A stretch of DNA of 64,000 nucleotides, taken from Thermosynechococcus vestitus BP-1 (GTDB lineage Bacteria; Cyanobacteriota; Cyanobacteriia; Thermosynechococcales; Thermosynechococcaceae). Position numbers and translations under genes: made by a program. Under the pieces are notes generated by a model, which did no database searches, had not been told where the DNA came from, and saw only the letters and a program-made list of their open reading frames with translations. This document shows, one piece after another, positions 26,859-35,579 of the stretch (position 1 is the first letter of the stretch; the number at the start of each line of letters is the position of its first letter). Location of the stretch: assembly GCF_000011345.1 (NCBI RefSeq), contig NC_004113.1:2337501-2401500 (forward strand). Direction: 5' to 3'.

Positions 26859-27788
26859 GGTGGGAATGCCACTGGCAATCTGACGGGAAATGAAGGGCAG
26901 TACCTCTGTATTTTTACTGGCAGTGGAATTTTCCATAAAGACCACCAAGGTATAGGGGCAGCGATCCGGTAGTTCAATATAGGCGGCATCATGGCGCACC
27001 CAACTGGTGAGTCCCGCCTTTGACCACAGCTTGGCCCCTGGAGGTAGCCCTTCCCCCAAAAACCCCTGGACCTGGTTTTCTGGATCCTGAGCCAAAAGCT
27101 CTGGATCGAGCGATCGCTCCATCAGTTCCATCATCCCTTGACTGGCGCTGGCAGAAACCGCAACACCGCCAACAATACTGTGGATTAACTTGGCCGTGGC
27201 ATTGGTTGTTAGACGATTGGCATTCTGGCGATCGCGCCCAACAAATTCCTGCTCTCGTCCATAGGGACCCTCGCACCATGTTTTTTGATTCACGTTGATC
27301 TGCGTTAGTTCTGGCCACCCCAAGGACTGAAAATAGCGATTGACGATATTGCGCTGGTATTGCCACGTCCGAAAAGGTTCCGGCGGCAGCACTGGGCCAC
27401 TGGTGGTTCCCGTGAGCATATCCACCACTAGGCTGGTGGCATCGTTGCTGGAATCCACAATCATATCCCGCATGGCGCGTTCCAATTCCGCATCGGGCTG
27501 GAGCATGCCACTGTGGAGCCACTCATGACAAGCCACAAGATAAAACAGTTTCACCACACTGGCCGGGTACATGGGCACATCGCCGCGATAGTGAGCGCCG
27601 GGAATCAAGTACTGCCAAAACTCTGCTGCCGTCAGTGCTCCGCCGGTATTGACGGGAATCGGTGGTGGGTACACCAGTAAGGTCAGGGCAATATCCTCCT
27701 GCCCCAGCCAAGGAAACTGTTGCCATGTGGCCTGCAGGGTACGGATCACCAAATCCGTGAGGTGGGGATGAACTTGAAAAAACATCAT
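26835..27788 (-). CDS. Serine hydrolase of the class A beta-lactamase fold
   Basis: This 317-residue protein has no clear signal peptide. The penicillin-recognising motifs are visible in order: SxxK as PASVVKLF, the SxN-like DSSNDATS, and KTG-like KAG in LWSKAGLTSWVRHDAAYIEL. The KTG Thr replaced by Ala argues against a true beta-lactamase; a peptidase, esterase or cell-wall role is more likely. The N-terminus MMFFQVHPHLTDLVIRTLQATWQQFPWLG has no transmembrane segment, so it may be cytoplasmic. It lies 9 bp downstream of the pyruvate kinase gene and overlaps psaK by 24 bp. Confidence 0.75.
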   Translation of the reverse strand: MMFFQVHPHLTDLVIRTLQATWQQFPWLGQEDIALTLLVYPPPIPVNTGGALTAAEFWQYLIPGAHYRGDVPMYPASVVKLFYLVACHEWLHSGMLQPDAELERAMRDMIVDSSNDATSLVVDMLTGTTSGPVLPPEPFRTWQYQRNIVNRYFQSLGWPELTQINVNQKTWCEGPYGREQEFVGRDRQNANRLTTNATAKLIHSIVGGVAVSASASQGMMELMERSLDPELLAQDPENQVQGFLGEGLPPGAKLWSKAGLTSWVRHDAAYIELPDRCPYTLVVFMENSTASKNTEVLPFISRQIASGIPTLEGAGVL

Positions 27789-27797
27789 GCCTTCCTC

Positions 27798-29582
27798 CTA
27801 CTCTGGCGATCGCTCGCCGCCATTGCGGGCACCGGAATAAACCACGCCCCGTTCCACATCCATCGTCAGAATGGTGCCCTCACGGATCAGGCGAGTGGCA
27901 TTTTTGACGCCCACAATCACAGGAATACCCAGCCGCAACCCCAAGACGGCGGCATGGCTTGTGAGGCTGTCCTCCTCGGTAATAATGCCTGCCGCTTTGC
28001 GAATCACTTCCACCAACTCAGCACTGGTGCGCTCAGCCACCAAAATTTCCCCACGATTAAACGTACGCACCGGCATCCCTTGGCGTACCACCCGCGCAGG
28101 ACCACTAACAGATCCATGGCCAATGCCACAACCCCGTCCCATCACTGAGGTAACCAGTTCCACCTTGATCATATCCGTGGAGCCAGAAACCCCTTGTAGG
28201 GTGCCCGCCGTCATGACCACCAGATCCCCCTCCTCAAGGAAGCCCCGCTCCTGGGCAGCATTAATCGCCGCCTGGAAGGATTCGCGCATCGAGGGATGAT
28301 CCAATGTCAGCAGCGGTTCGACGCCCCAGACCAACTGGAGGCGACGGGCCACTTCGATATGGGGTGTTGCCGCCAAAATAGGAATTTGGGGACGAAACTT
28401 GGAAACATTCCGCGCCGTTGCGCCTGTTTTAGTTTGGGTAATGATCGCTTTGGCATGCAGCTGCGCCGCCACCTGTCCCACCGCTTGACTAATGGCACTG
28501 GGAATAGAACGCACCGCCGTAGACTCAGCCCCGGGAGGTTGCCGCAGTTGAGGTTGATTGTCAATGCGGGCGGCAATGGTGGCCATCATCTTGACCGCCT
28601 CGACGGGGTATTCCCCCATCGCCGTTTCATTGGAGAGCATCACGGCATCAGTGCCATCGAGAATGGCATTGGCGACATCGGAAATCTCGGCCCGGGTAGG
28701 ACGAGGGCTTTTCACCATGCTGTCGAGCATTTGTGTGGCCGTAATGACCGGAATGCCCAAGCGGTTGGCAGCAGCGATCAGCCGTTTTTGCAGAATCGGT
28801 ACATCTTCGGCGGGCAATTCAACCCCCAAATCACCCCGTGCCACCATGACGCCATCACAGAGGGAGAGAATGGCATCCATCTGCTCGATCGCCTCGTGCT
28901 TTTCGATTTTGGCAATGACTGGCACCTGCTTCCCAGCGTTGGCAATCAGTTCTTTGATCTCCAGTACATCTTGGGGATTGCGAACGAAGCTGAGGGCCAC
29001 CCAATCCACCCCTTGATTGAGGCCAAACATCAGATCTTCGCGATCTTTCTCTGTTAGGGCTTTAATCGAAAGGTAAACCCCCGGAAAGTTCACACCCTTG
29101 GCATTGGAGAGGGTACCCCCAACAATCACTTGGCAATGGAGCTCCCCCGCCTCTTTATCCACTTCTTCCACGAGCATTTCCACGCGGCCATCGTCGAGCA
29201 AAATCGTGGCACCGGCGGGCACCTCTTGGGCCAAGGGGGGATAGGTAATTGAGCTAATGTGCTGATTGCCCAGGATAGGGCGACTCGTGAGGGTAAAGCG
29301 ATCGCCCCGCTTGAGGGAAATGGAGCCATGCTCAAACCGCCCAAGGCGAATCTTGGGGCCTTGCAAGTCCTGCAAAATCCCCACCGGTTGCCCGAGTTCA
29401 TAGGAAATTTGGCGAATGAGGCGAATGCTGCGCTGGTGATCGTCATGGGTGCCATGGGAAAAGTTTAGACGCAGGGTGGTTGCTCCCGCTTGAATAATGG
29501 CGCGCAATTTGTCGGGGTGACTGACTGCTGGACCAATGGTGGCGACAATTTTGGTGCGGCGTTGCAACGGCTGGTTCGACAT
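27798..29582 (-). CDS. pyk: Pyruvate kinase with C-terminal PEP-utilising (swivel) domain
   Basis: This 594-residue enzyme catalyses phosphoenolpyruvate plus ADP to pyruvate plus ATP. The core contains RRTKIVATIGPA, LNFSHGTHDDH, the AKIEKHEA catalytic Lys motif, VARGDLGVELP, and ATQMLDSMVKSPRPTRAEISDVANA. The last about 100 residues add a phosphohistidine swivel-like domain (GHGSVSGPARVV, LTSHAAVLGLRLGIPVIVG), where the TSHAA His is at the PPDK/EI active-site position. This extended form is frequent in cyanobacteria and Gram-positives. ATG at 29582 gives MSNQPLQRRT. Confidence 0.95.
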   Translation of the reverse strand: MSNQPLQRRTKIVATIGPAVSHPDKLRAIIQAGATTLRLNFSHGTHDDHQRSIRLIRQISYELGQPVGILQDLQGPKIRLGRFEHGSISLKRGDRFTLTSRPILGNQHISSITYPPLAQEVPAGATILLDDGRVEMLVEEVDKEAGELHCQVIVGGTLSNAKGVNFPGVYLSIKALTEKDREDLMFGLNQGVDWVALSFVRNPQDVLEIKELIANAGKQVPVIAKIEKHEAIEQMDAILSLCDGVMVARGDLGVELPAEDVPILQKRLIAAANRLGIPVITATQMLDSMVKSPRPTRAEISDVANAILDGTDAVMLSNETAMGEYPVEAVKMMATIAARIDNQPQLRQPPGAESTAVRSIPSAISQAVGQVAAQLHAKAIITQTKTGATARNVSKFRPQIPILAATPHIEVARRLQLVWGVEPLLTLDHPSMRESFQAAINAAQERGFLEEGDLVVMTAGTLQGVSGSTDMIKVELVTSVMGRGCGIGHGSVSGPARVVRQGMPVRTFNRGEILVAERTSAELVEVIRKAAGIITEEDSLTSHAAVLGLRLGIPVIVGVKNATRLIREGTILTMDVERGVVYSGARNGGERSPE

Positions 29583-29796
29583 AGATGGTTGAATGATGAG
29601 GCTCCAACAGGTTACCGTATTTCCTAGAACCCTTGGTAGGGATAGGGGATACAGCAGTAAGTGGCATTGCCCTTTTGGGAATGGCTAGATCTGAGGAATC
29701 GGAGTAAAGTGGTTGCTTCTAGCCTACAGCACAGCGATCGCCCTTGGCGGTGTTCCCTAGGAAGGGGCGGCAAGTTCTTTGTTATAGTTAAAATAT

Positions 29797-29809
29797 GAGA
29801 ATGATTCTC
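29797..29809 (+). promoter_or_regulatory. Zur/Fur-box-like palindrome in the CobW promoter
   Basis: GAGAATGATTCTC is a perfect 6+1+6 palindrome. It matches the core of cyanobacterial Zur and Fur boxes (TGAnAATnATTnTCA form). It lies 22 bp before the CobW start and just after AT-rich promoter sequence (TATAGT/TAAAAT near 29784-29793), a position where a repressor would block RNA polymerase. Since the gene is a zinc-type CobW GTPase, Zur is the likely binder; iron control by Fur is the alternative. Confidence 0.65.
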
Positions 29810-29830
29810 TTTTTCTTGAGCCACTGACCT

Positions 29831-30889
29831 ATGACAACAACCCTCTCTCATTCCTCTCCAAAAATGCAGGCTGAAAAACACGGTCTGCCTGTCACCATCA
29901 TCACGGGTTTTCTGGGGAGTGGCAAAACAACCCTCCTAAACCATATTCTCACGAACCAAGAAGGCCTCAAAACCGCTGTACTGGTCAATGAATTTGGCGA
30001 GATTGGCATTGATAACCAGCTATTGGTGTCCCAAGATGAGGGCATGGTGGAGCTCAGCAACGGCTGTATCTGCTGCACTATCAACAACGACTTGATCAAT
30101 GCCGTCTATCGGGTGCTTGAGCGGCCCGATAAGGTGGACTATTTGGTGGTGGAAACAACGGGATTGGCGGATCCGTTGCCGGTGGCGCTAACATTTCTGG
30201 GGACCGATCTACGGGATCTCACCCGCTTGGACTCGATTATTACCGTGGTGGATGCGGAGAACTTTAGTCTGGATCTTTTCAATAGCAGCGCTGCCCAAAG
30301 CCAAATTGCCTACGGTGACATTATTCTCCTCAACAAAGCCGACCTAGTCACCGAGGAACGCTTGCAGGAGCTAGAACGGCGCATTCACGAGATGCGGGAG
30401 GGGGCACGGATCATTCGCACGGTGAAGGCACAGGTACCGCTGCCCTTGATTTTGAGTGTGGGATTGTTTCAGAGCGATCGCTACTTTGATCCGGAACACG
30501 AACACTCTGAGCACGACCACGATCATGAGCACGATCATGGGTGTGATGACCATTGCGATTCTGATCATCATCACCACCATCATCACTCTAATCACCTTGA
30601 GGAGGATGGCTTTACCTCCGTGTCTTTCCAGAGCGATCGCCCCTTTGAACTGCGAAAATTCCAGTATTTTCTTGACCACCAACTACCCCAATCCGTCTTT
30701 CGCGCCAAGGGCATCCTTTGGTTTAAGGAAAGTCCCCGCCGCCACGTCTTTCACCTCAGTGGTAAGCGCTTTAGTCTCGATGATGAGGAATGGAAGGGCG
30801 ATCGCAAAAATCAACTGGTTCTCATTGGCCAGAACTTAGATCATGCAACCCTACTGAACCAGTTGGCCGCCTGTGTCACTGATCCATAA
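29831..30889 (+). CDS. CobW/COG0523 family zinc metallochaperone GTPase
   Basis: This 352-residue G3E GTPase has Walker A GFLGSGKTTLLN at about residue 26, the switch region CICC metal motif (NGCICCTINNDL) typical of Zn2+-loading COG0523 proteins, VVETTGLADP and the NKAD base-recognition motif. Between residues about 215 and 250 is a His/Asp-rich linker (repeated HDHD-type and a run of seven His) fit to bind zinc. A C-terminal CobW_C domain follows (ELRKFQYFLDHQLPQ, GILWFKE, LVLIGQNLD). The upstream Zur-box-like site suggests induction under zinc shortage. Confidence 0.88.
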   Translation: MTTTLSHSSPKMQAEKHGLPVTIITGFLGSGKTTLLNHILTNQEGLKTAVLVNEFGEIGIDNQLLVSQDEGMVELSNGCICCTINNDLINAVYRVLERPDKVDYLVVETTGLADPLPVALTFLGTDLRDLTRLDSIITVVDAENFSLDLFNSSAAQSQIAYGDIILLNKADLVTEERLQELERRIHEMREGARIIRTVKAQVPLPLILSVGLFQSDRYFDPEHEHSEHDHDHEHDHGCDDHCDSDHHHHHHHSNHLEEDGFTSVSFQSDRPFELRKFQYFLDHQLPQSVFRAKGILWFKESPRRHVFHLSGKRFSLDDEEWKGDRKNQLVLIGQNLDHATLLNQLAACVTDP

Positions 30890-30909
30890 CTGATCGATAA
30901 ACGTCAATC

Positions 30910-31065
30910 ATGGCCAAGCAACGTCGCAAAGCGGACTTTCCCAGCAAAGTTTGTATCGTCTGTGGCCGTCCTTTCCAGTGGCGCAAAAAGTGGGCCGATT
31001 GCTGGCAGGAGGTGAAGTACTGTTCTGATCGCTGCCGGCGGCGCCGTTCCCAAGCCCAATCCTAA
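30910..31065 (+). CDS. DUF2256 small zinc-ribbon protein
   Basis: A 51-residue basic protein, [13 protein letters not shown] then [18 protein letters not shown] and [11 protein letters not shown]. The paired CxxC and CxxxC arrangement with WRKKW is diagnostic of DUF2256, whose function is unknown. It starts 20 bp after the CobW stop, on the same strand, so it should share the zinc-responsive promoter. A zinc-bound fold close to a zinc chaperone is suggestive, but a functional link is inference. Confidence 0.85.
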   Translation: MAKQRRKADFPSKVCIVCGRPFQWRKKWADCWQEVKYCSDRCRRRRSQAQS

Positions 31066-31108
31066 TGACTGTTCATTGCTTGAATGCTGCTTTAAGGAGC
31101 ACTGATCC

Positions 31109-31486
31109 ATGAAAGTTGCCTATATTTTTGCCACTAACATGGCCAGCACCTTTAAGCTGGCAACGATGGTGCTGCCCCAGCTTGAACGCGGGGATCACGG
31201 TGCCCAAGTGGTGGGCATGATGTTTTTTGACGATAATCTATTTTGCTTGCGTCTAGGAGATCCAGTGGGTGAGCGCTTAGCTCCCATCGCTAAGGAACAG
31301 GGGATTTTACTCATGGCCTGCGACCAGTGCGCAGTGCGCCGTGGTTTAGCGGAAGGGACATTTGATGAATGCGGTACAGGCTCAGTGAAGGCCAAAGGGA
31401 TGGTTGAAGGGGTTGTCTGTGGCTGCTTTCCTCAGTTTTATGCCGCCCTTGCCGAAAGGGGGGTCGATCAAGTGATTACCCTTTAG
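31109..31486 (+). CDS. DsrE-family (SaoD-like) small protein
   Basis: This 125-residue protein shows the DsrE/DsrF fold: MKVAYIFATNMASTFKLATMVLPQLERG, then VVGMMFFDDNLFCLRLGDPVGERL, LLMACDQCAVRRGLAEGTF and GVVCGCFPQFYAALAERGVDQVITL. The conserved Cys region MACDQCAVRR is a candidate active or metal site; extra Cys residues (VCGCF) follow. DsrE-family members carry sulfur or sense redox state; this one has no assigned role. It starts 43 bp after the DUF2256 gene, in the probable zinc operon, after CTTTAAGGAGCACTGATCC. Confidence 0.75.
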   Translation: MKVAYIFATNMASTFKLATMVLPQLERGDHGAQVVGMMFFDDNLFCLRLGDPVGERLAPIAKEQGILLMACDQCAVRRGLAEGTFDECGTGSVKAKGMVEGVVCGCFPQFYAALAERGVDQVITL

Positions 31487-31589
31487 GCCCTTGCTGCCCG
31501 ACAGAATCCAAGCGTTCCACATCTGCTCCCAGGACTAGCTTTGCCGTTTATGTTAAAACTAGGTAGACTGGGGCTTTTGTTTGGGAAAA

Positions 31590-32717
31590 ATGCCAGCAAT
31601 CTACGACTGTATTGTGGTGGGGAGTGGTCCGGCAGGGGGATCAGCAGCTTATCATCTTGCGCGGCGCCAGCGTTCGGTTTTAGTTCTTGAAAAAGCTGCT
31701 CTCCCTCGCCAAAAACCCTGCACAGGGGGCATCTCACCGGTGATTGGCCAATGGTTTGACGTTGATTTTCAGCCTGCCATTGCCGATACCACCCGCACTG
31801 TGCGCTACAGTTGGAAGTTCAAGGATGCCGTTGAAGCCGAGTTGAGCATTCCCGAACCCATCTGGATTGTTGAGCGTACAGTGTTTGATCACTACCTGTT
31901 GCAGCAGGCGCAACAAAAGGGTGCAGTGGTGGCAGATCAGACAGAGGTTACAGGGATTACGTTCCAAAAGGATCACTGGCAAGTCCATACAGCAACCACC
32001 ACCTATGGGGGGCGGTATCTGATTGCGGCTGATGGTGCCAATAGTCAAATGGCTCGGTGGCTAGGGTTTAAGCCCAAAGTTGGGCGCACTGCGGCAGTGA
32101 TGACCGTCCCTAACCCCAGGGGCGATCGCGCAGCCCATTTTGAATTTGGCCTTGTTAAAAACGGCTACCTCTGGAGTTTTCCTAAGGGAGATCAGCGAAC
32201 AGTGGGTGTTGCCGTTGTGCGGGGGAGCGATCGCCCCAACTGGGAACCAATTTTGCAACAGTACTGTGCGGTCCATCAGCTACAGCTTGCGGATTGTCCG
32301 ATTCAATACCATCCCCTCTGTATCTGGGAAGGTCAGCAGCCCCTGCATACCCATCATGCCCTCCTTGCCGGTGAAGCCGCTGGTTTAGTGGATCCCTTTT
32401 CTGCCGAGGGAGTTCGTCCCGCCCTCTACAGTGGTATGCGTGCCGCTGAAGCCATTGATGCAGCTCTTGGGGGAGAAGTGGATGCCTTGGCCACCTACAG
32501 CAAAACCTTGCAAGAGGAATGGGGGACAGACTTGGCGTGGGCACAACGCCTTGCCGGCCTCTTCCATCGGATGCCGGGGGTCGGCTATCGCTTGGCGATG
32601 AAACGTCCCTCCGCTACCCAGCGGCTGGGTCAAGTTCTCTGTGGTGAATTGCGCTATCGCGATATTGCTGGCCGGGCTATCCAACGGCTGAGCAGTTCCC
32701 TGATTCCCGGTCGCTAG
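31590..32717 (+). CDS. Geranylgeranyl reductase family flavoprotein
   Basis: This 375-residue FAD-dependent oxidoreductase has the Rossmann motif VVGSGPAGGSAAYHLARR, the family motif KPCTGGISP, the mid-protein AADGANSQMARWLG and the C-terminal GEAAGLVDPFSAEGVRPALYSG (GD-like motif). ChlP-type geranylgeranyl reductases saturate the isoprenoid tails of chlorophyll, tocopherol and phylloquinone. Cyanobacteria have several paralogues, so this may be a second one rather than chlP. Start at 31590 (MPAIYDC) fits the family; an upstream TTG at 31581 is less likely. It overlaps the convergent cyclase gene by four bases. Confidence 0.85.
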   Translation: MPAIYDCIVVGSGPAGGSAAYHLARRQRSVLVLEKAALPRQKPCTGGISPVIGQWFDVDFQPAIADTTRTVRYSWKFKDAVEAELSIPEPIWIVERTVFDHYLLQQAQQKGAVVADQTEVTGITFQKDHWQVHTATTTYGGRYLIAADGANSQMARWLGFKPKVGRTAAVMTVPNPRGDRAAHFEFGLVKNGYLWSFPKGDQRTVGVAVVRGSDRPNWEPILQQYCAVHQLQLADCPIQYHPLCIWEGQQPLHTHHALLAGEAAGLVDPFSAEGVRPALYSGMRAAEAIDAALGGEVDALATYSKTLQEEWGTDLAWAQRLAGLFHRMPGVGYRLAMKRPSATQRLGQVLCGELRYRDIAGRAIQRLSSSLIPGR

Positions 32718-34678
32718 ATCTCCAGTTCAATTGCCGTGGGTTGGTTGGGGGCGATCGCCAGCCCTTGACGGATACCGAGAATGCGAAAGACCTGAATTTT
32801 GCGCTCTTTCCCCTTCAGTTCCAAAGGTCCCCATGCCTCGACCTCGTAGCGATCGCCGAGGTACGCCAGCGTTTCTTGAGCCACTAAAATCCGACACGGG
32901 CTAGGCTGGCGGTGCTTATCCACACTTTCAAGACGCGAGGCCGTATTCACACTGTCGCCAATAACACCGTACTCTAGGCGATTTTTACTACCGAGACTGC
33001 CAACAACAATCGGACCGGTATAAATTCCCGCCCGCATCATCACCTGCGGTAGCCCTTGGGCAGCCCATTCGCGGTTCAGTTCCTCTAGCAGTTGTCCCAA
33101 GGCCAAGGCACAATCCACAGCATTGCGGGCATCAATGGCAATTCCTTCGCGGCTTGTCCGTTTAATGGGCACGCCAAACACCGCCATAATGCCATCACCA
33201 GTGAACTTATTAATCACGCCGTGGTAGCTTTGCACCACATCTGCGACTTTTTCCAGATAGGCATTCAGCCAGTTAAAAAGCTCCTCCGGCTCCATTCTTT
33301 CAGAAATGGTACTGAAGCCCTTCAAGTCGGTAAAAAGGAGCGTGGCAATCAGACGTTGGCCAGGCAACTTGCCGTCCTTGAGGAGTTGATCACGCCGTTC
33401 CCATAGGGCAGCGGCAATTTCGGGGGAGATACTTTGGCCAAGGAGGCGCATCACCATTTGCCGTTGTTGTTGAGCCTGTTGGGCGGTGTAGGTAACAACT
33501 CCCCCACTGCTAAGCAGCAGTGTCAATGCCGGCGGCACAAGGGGAACCCAGCCCAACTTAAGAAATAGGCCATAACAGACGAGTAAAAGAAGCAGTAGAG
33601 CCGCTGCCACTGCGGTCCCTAAGGCTAGAGGATGGCGCACTCGCCAAGCAAGGATGCCACCCAGCAATGCCCAAAGCACAATCCAAACAGTCTCGACACT
33701 GTCGGGCCAAAACCAAATGACGGCGCGATCGCCCAAACCCGCATCAATGAATTGCCCCACCATTTGGGCATGGATAAATACCCCCGCCATGCGCTGATTG
33801 TCCCGCAGGCCGGAACTAAAGGGAGTATAGAAAAAATCTTTGCCACTTTCGGCAATGTTGCCAATGAGAACCACGCGATCGCGAATCAATTCTGGTGCCA
33901 CTCGTTCCGTCAGCACATCCTCAAGGGGCACCCATGTCACCGCCCGCTCGTCACCGCGGTAGTTCAGCATCACCTGATACCCCGCCGTATCCGCCCCCAC
34001 ATAGCCGCCATCATTGGGTTGCAGGGGTGTGAAAATGCTCTGCCCCAACTGCATCACATAAGGATCCGCATCACTGCCGCGGGGCTCAATCCCCTCATCC
34101 GCTAGATACCGCAGCGCCAGCCGCAATGAGAAGGAGTAGAGCGTATTCCCCTGGTCGTCGGGCAAAAACAACAAACTGCGACGGATAATGCCACCGGCAT
34201 CAACCGTAACATCATTAAATCCCACCTGATCGGCACTGAGGGCAGCCGGCGGGCGAATGGTTGGGTGGGTAGCATTTCCCAGTTTGGTTACAGCAAAGAG
34301 GCGATCGGAACTGAGCCAAAGGCGGTTGAGCTCCTCATGCCCCGGCGGCATGGGAAAATCGCGGTAAATATCCAAACCAATGGCACGGGGTTGATGTTTG
34401 AGGAGTTTTTGTAAGGCTTGAGCATAGACCTGATCCGGTAACGATAGGGAGCGGTAACGTTGAATATCGGCTTCGGTGACTGCCACCACCAATAGTCGCG
34501 GATCGGGGCCGGGCATGGGGCGCCATTGCATCAGGCGATCGTAGGCACCCAGCTCCAGCGGTTGTAGCCAACCCATTTGACGAATCCCAATCACAACCGT
34601 GCTGGCCAGGGTACTGACCACGACAATCAGACCGAGATCAGCAAAGGTGCGGCGAAAGTGGGACAATAGGGGCAGCAT
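32714..34678 (-). CDS. CHASE2-domain adenylate/guanylate cyclase
   Basis: This 654-residue membrane receptor cyclase has, in order, an N-terminal TM helix (GLIVVVSTLASTVVIGI), an extracytoplasmic CHASE2 sensor (about residues 40-340), and three TM helices (WIVLWALLGGILAWRV, LALGTAVAAALLLLLLVCYGLFL, LVPPALTLLLSSGGVV). A class III cyclase domain follows with LLFTDLKGFSTISE, NKFTGDGIMAVFG (metal Asp), AGIYTGPIVVGSLGSKNRLEYGVIGDSVNTASRLES. The signalling product (cAMP versus cGMP) cannot be told by eye. The ATG at 34678 begins MLPLLSHF; the frame is open to 34696. It faces the 34720 gene divergently, 41 bp apart. Confidence 0.9.
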   Translation of the reverse strand: MLPLLSHFRRTFADLGLIVVVSTLASTVVIGIRQMGWLQPLELGAYDRLMQWRPMPGPDPRLLVVAVTEADIQRYRSLSLPDQVYAQALQKLLKHQPRAIGLDIYRDFPMPPGHEELNRLWLSSDRLFAVTKLGNATHPTIRPPAALSADQVGFNDVTVDAGGIIRRSLLFLPDDQGNTLYSFSLRLALRYLADEGIEPRGSDADPYVMQLGQSIFTPLQPNDGGYVGADTAGYQVMLNYRGDERAVTWVPLEDVLTERVAPELIRDRVVLIGNIAESGKDFFYTPFSSGLRDNQRMAGVFIHAQMVGQFIDAGLGDRAVIWFWPDSVETVWIVLWALLGGILAWRVRHPLALGTAVAAALLLLLLVCYGLFLKLGWVPLVPPALTLLLSSGGVVTYTAQQAQQQRQMVMRLLGQSISPEIAAALWERRDQLLKDGKLPGQRLIATLLFTDLKGFSTISERMEPEELFNWLNAYLEKVADVVQSYHGVINKFTGDGIMAVFGVPIKRTSREGIAIDARNAVDCALALGQLLEELNREWAAQGLPQVMMRAGIYTGPIVVGSLGSKNRLEYGVIGDSVNTASRLESVDKHRQPSPCRILVAQETLAYLGDRYEVEAWGPLELKGKERKIQVFRILGIRQGLAIAPNQPTAIELEI

Positions 34679-34719
34679 AGCTTTGCAGGCAACCAAGAGA
34701 TTTCCTTCATCCTATCGCT

Positions 34720-35232
34720 ATGAAAAATTACTTGGTAGCGACACTGGGCGATCGCCTCCAGGCGGAGGCCGTTTACACCCAGCTTGAAAAGGACGGCTTC
34801 CCCATGGAAAAAGTAGCCCTCCTGGGCCGAGGCTACAAACAGTGGTCAGAGTTGGGACTGACTGATCCATTTCAAGTCGCTCGCCGGCAAATGCAACGGA
34901 TGTTGATCTGGCTGGTTCCCTTTGGCTTCTTTGCCGGTTTTACCTTTAACCAAGCCACTCAAATTGACATTCTGCCGATGCTGGATCGCCTAAACAATAG
35001 TCTTTTGGGGGGCATCTTTGGGGCGATCGCGGGTGCTCTTGGTAGTCTCACCGTAGGCGGTGGCCTCCAAGTGGTAATTACGGGTAAGTCCGGCATCCCC
35101 TTTGAAAAGCGATTGCAGCGGGGCAAATACCTGATCTTGATTCAAGGGAGCGACAGCGAGATTCGTCGTGCCGAACGCCTCCTCAAAGTCCAACCCCTAG
35201 AAACCCTGCAAAGCTACACCCTCGACGAGTAG
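34720..35232 (+). CDS. Membrane protein of unknown function (DUF1269-like)
   Basis: This 170-residue protein starts MKNYLVATLGDRLQAEAVYTQLEKDGF. A ferredoxin-like N-terminal part is followed by two hydrophobic segments (MLIWLVPFGFFAGFTF and LLGGIFGAIAGALGSLTVGGG) and a small C-terminal alpha/beta segment. It resembles cyanobacterial general-stress, low-temperature-induced proteins with glycine-zipper hairpins, but I cannot name the family with certainty. Single gene; tRNA-Tyr follows 70 bp later. Confidence 0.7.
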   Translation: MKNYLVATLGDRLQAEAVYTQLEKDGFPMEKVALLGRGYKQWSELGLTDPFQVARRQMQRMLIWLVPFGFFAGFTFNQATQIDILPMLDRLNNSLLGGIFGAIAGALGSLTVGGGLQVVITGKSGIPFEKRLQRGKYLILIQGSDSEIRRAERLLKVQPLETLQSYTLDE

Positions 35233-35303
35233 GGAATTGTTTTCTCAAAAGGGGAATAGCCAGTCTTCCCCCCTATATGGTATATTAAAAAGTCGCGATG
35301 AAA

Positions 35304-35385
35304 GGGTCGGTGCCCGAGTGGTTAATGGGGGCGGACTGTAAATCCGTTGGCTACGCCTACGCTGGTTCGAATCCAGCCCGGCCCA
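35304..35385 (+). tRNA. tRNA-Tyr(GUA)
   Basis: 82 nt. The acceptor stem GGGTCGG pairs with CCGGCCC (one G-U) at 35378-35384, with discriminator A at 35385. Anticodon GTA is at 35338-35340, followed by a class II long variable arm and a GGTTCGAATCC T-arm. CCA is not encoded. A TATATT-containing AT-rich stretch at 35275-35290 could be the promoter. Confidence 0.95.
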
Positions 35386-35579
35386 TCAAAATAAATAGGC
35401 GATGCCCCAAAGGAGGGCAATAGGGCCCAGGCAAGGGTGCCACATCTGTCGCAGGGGCGATCGCGCCGCTCAAGTTGACCCAGTGGGCGGCCAGTCCTCC
35501 CATTGAGGGTGGAGAAAATACCGCGGATAGTGCAGCTATCCCTGTCTTTGGTTTGAGTGTGGTCTCTGCTGCTGTTCAA

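Noticed and set aside
28296-29057. 254-codon plus-strand frame within pyk
   Set aside because: Antisense to the conserved pyruvate kinase; composition explained by its codon bias.
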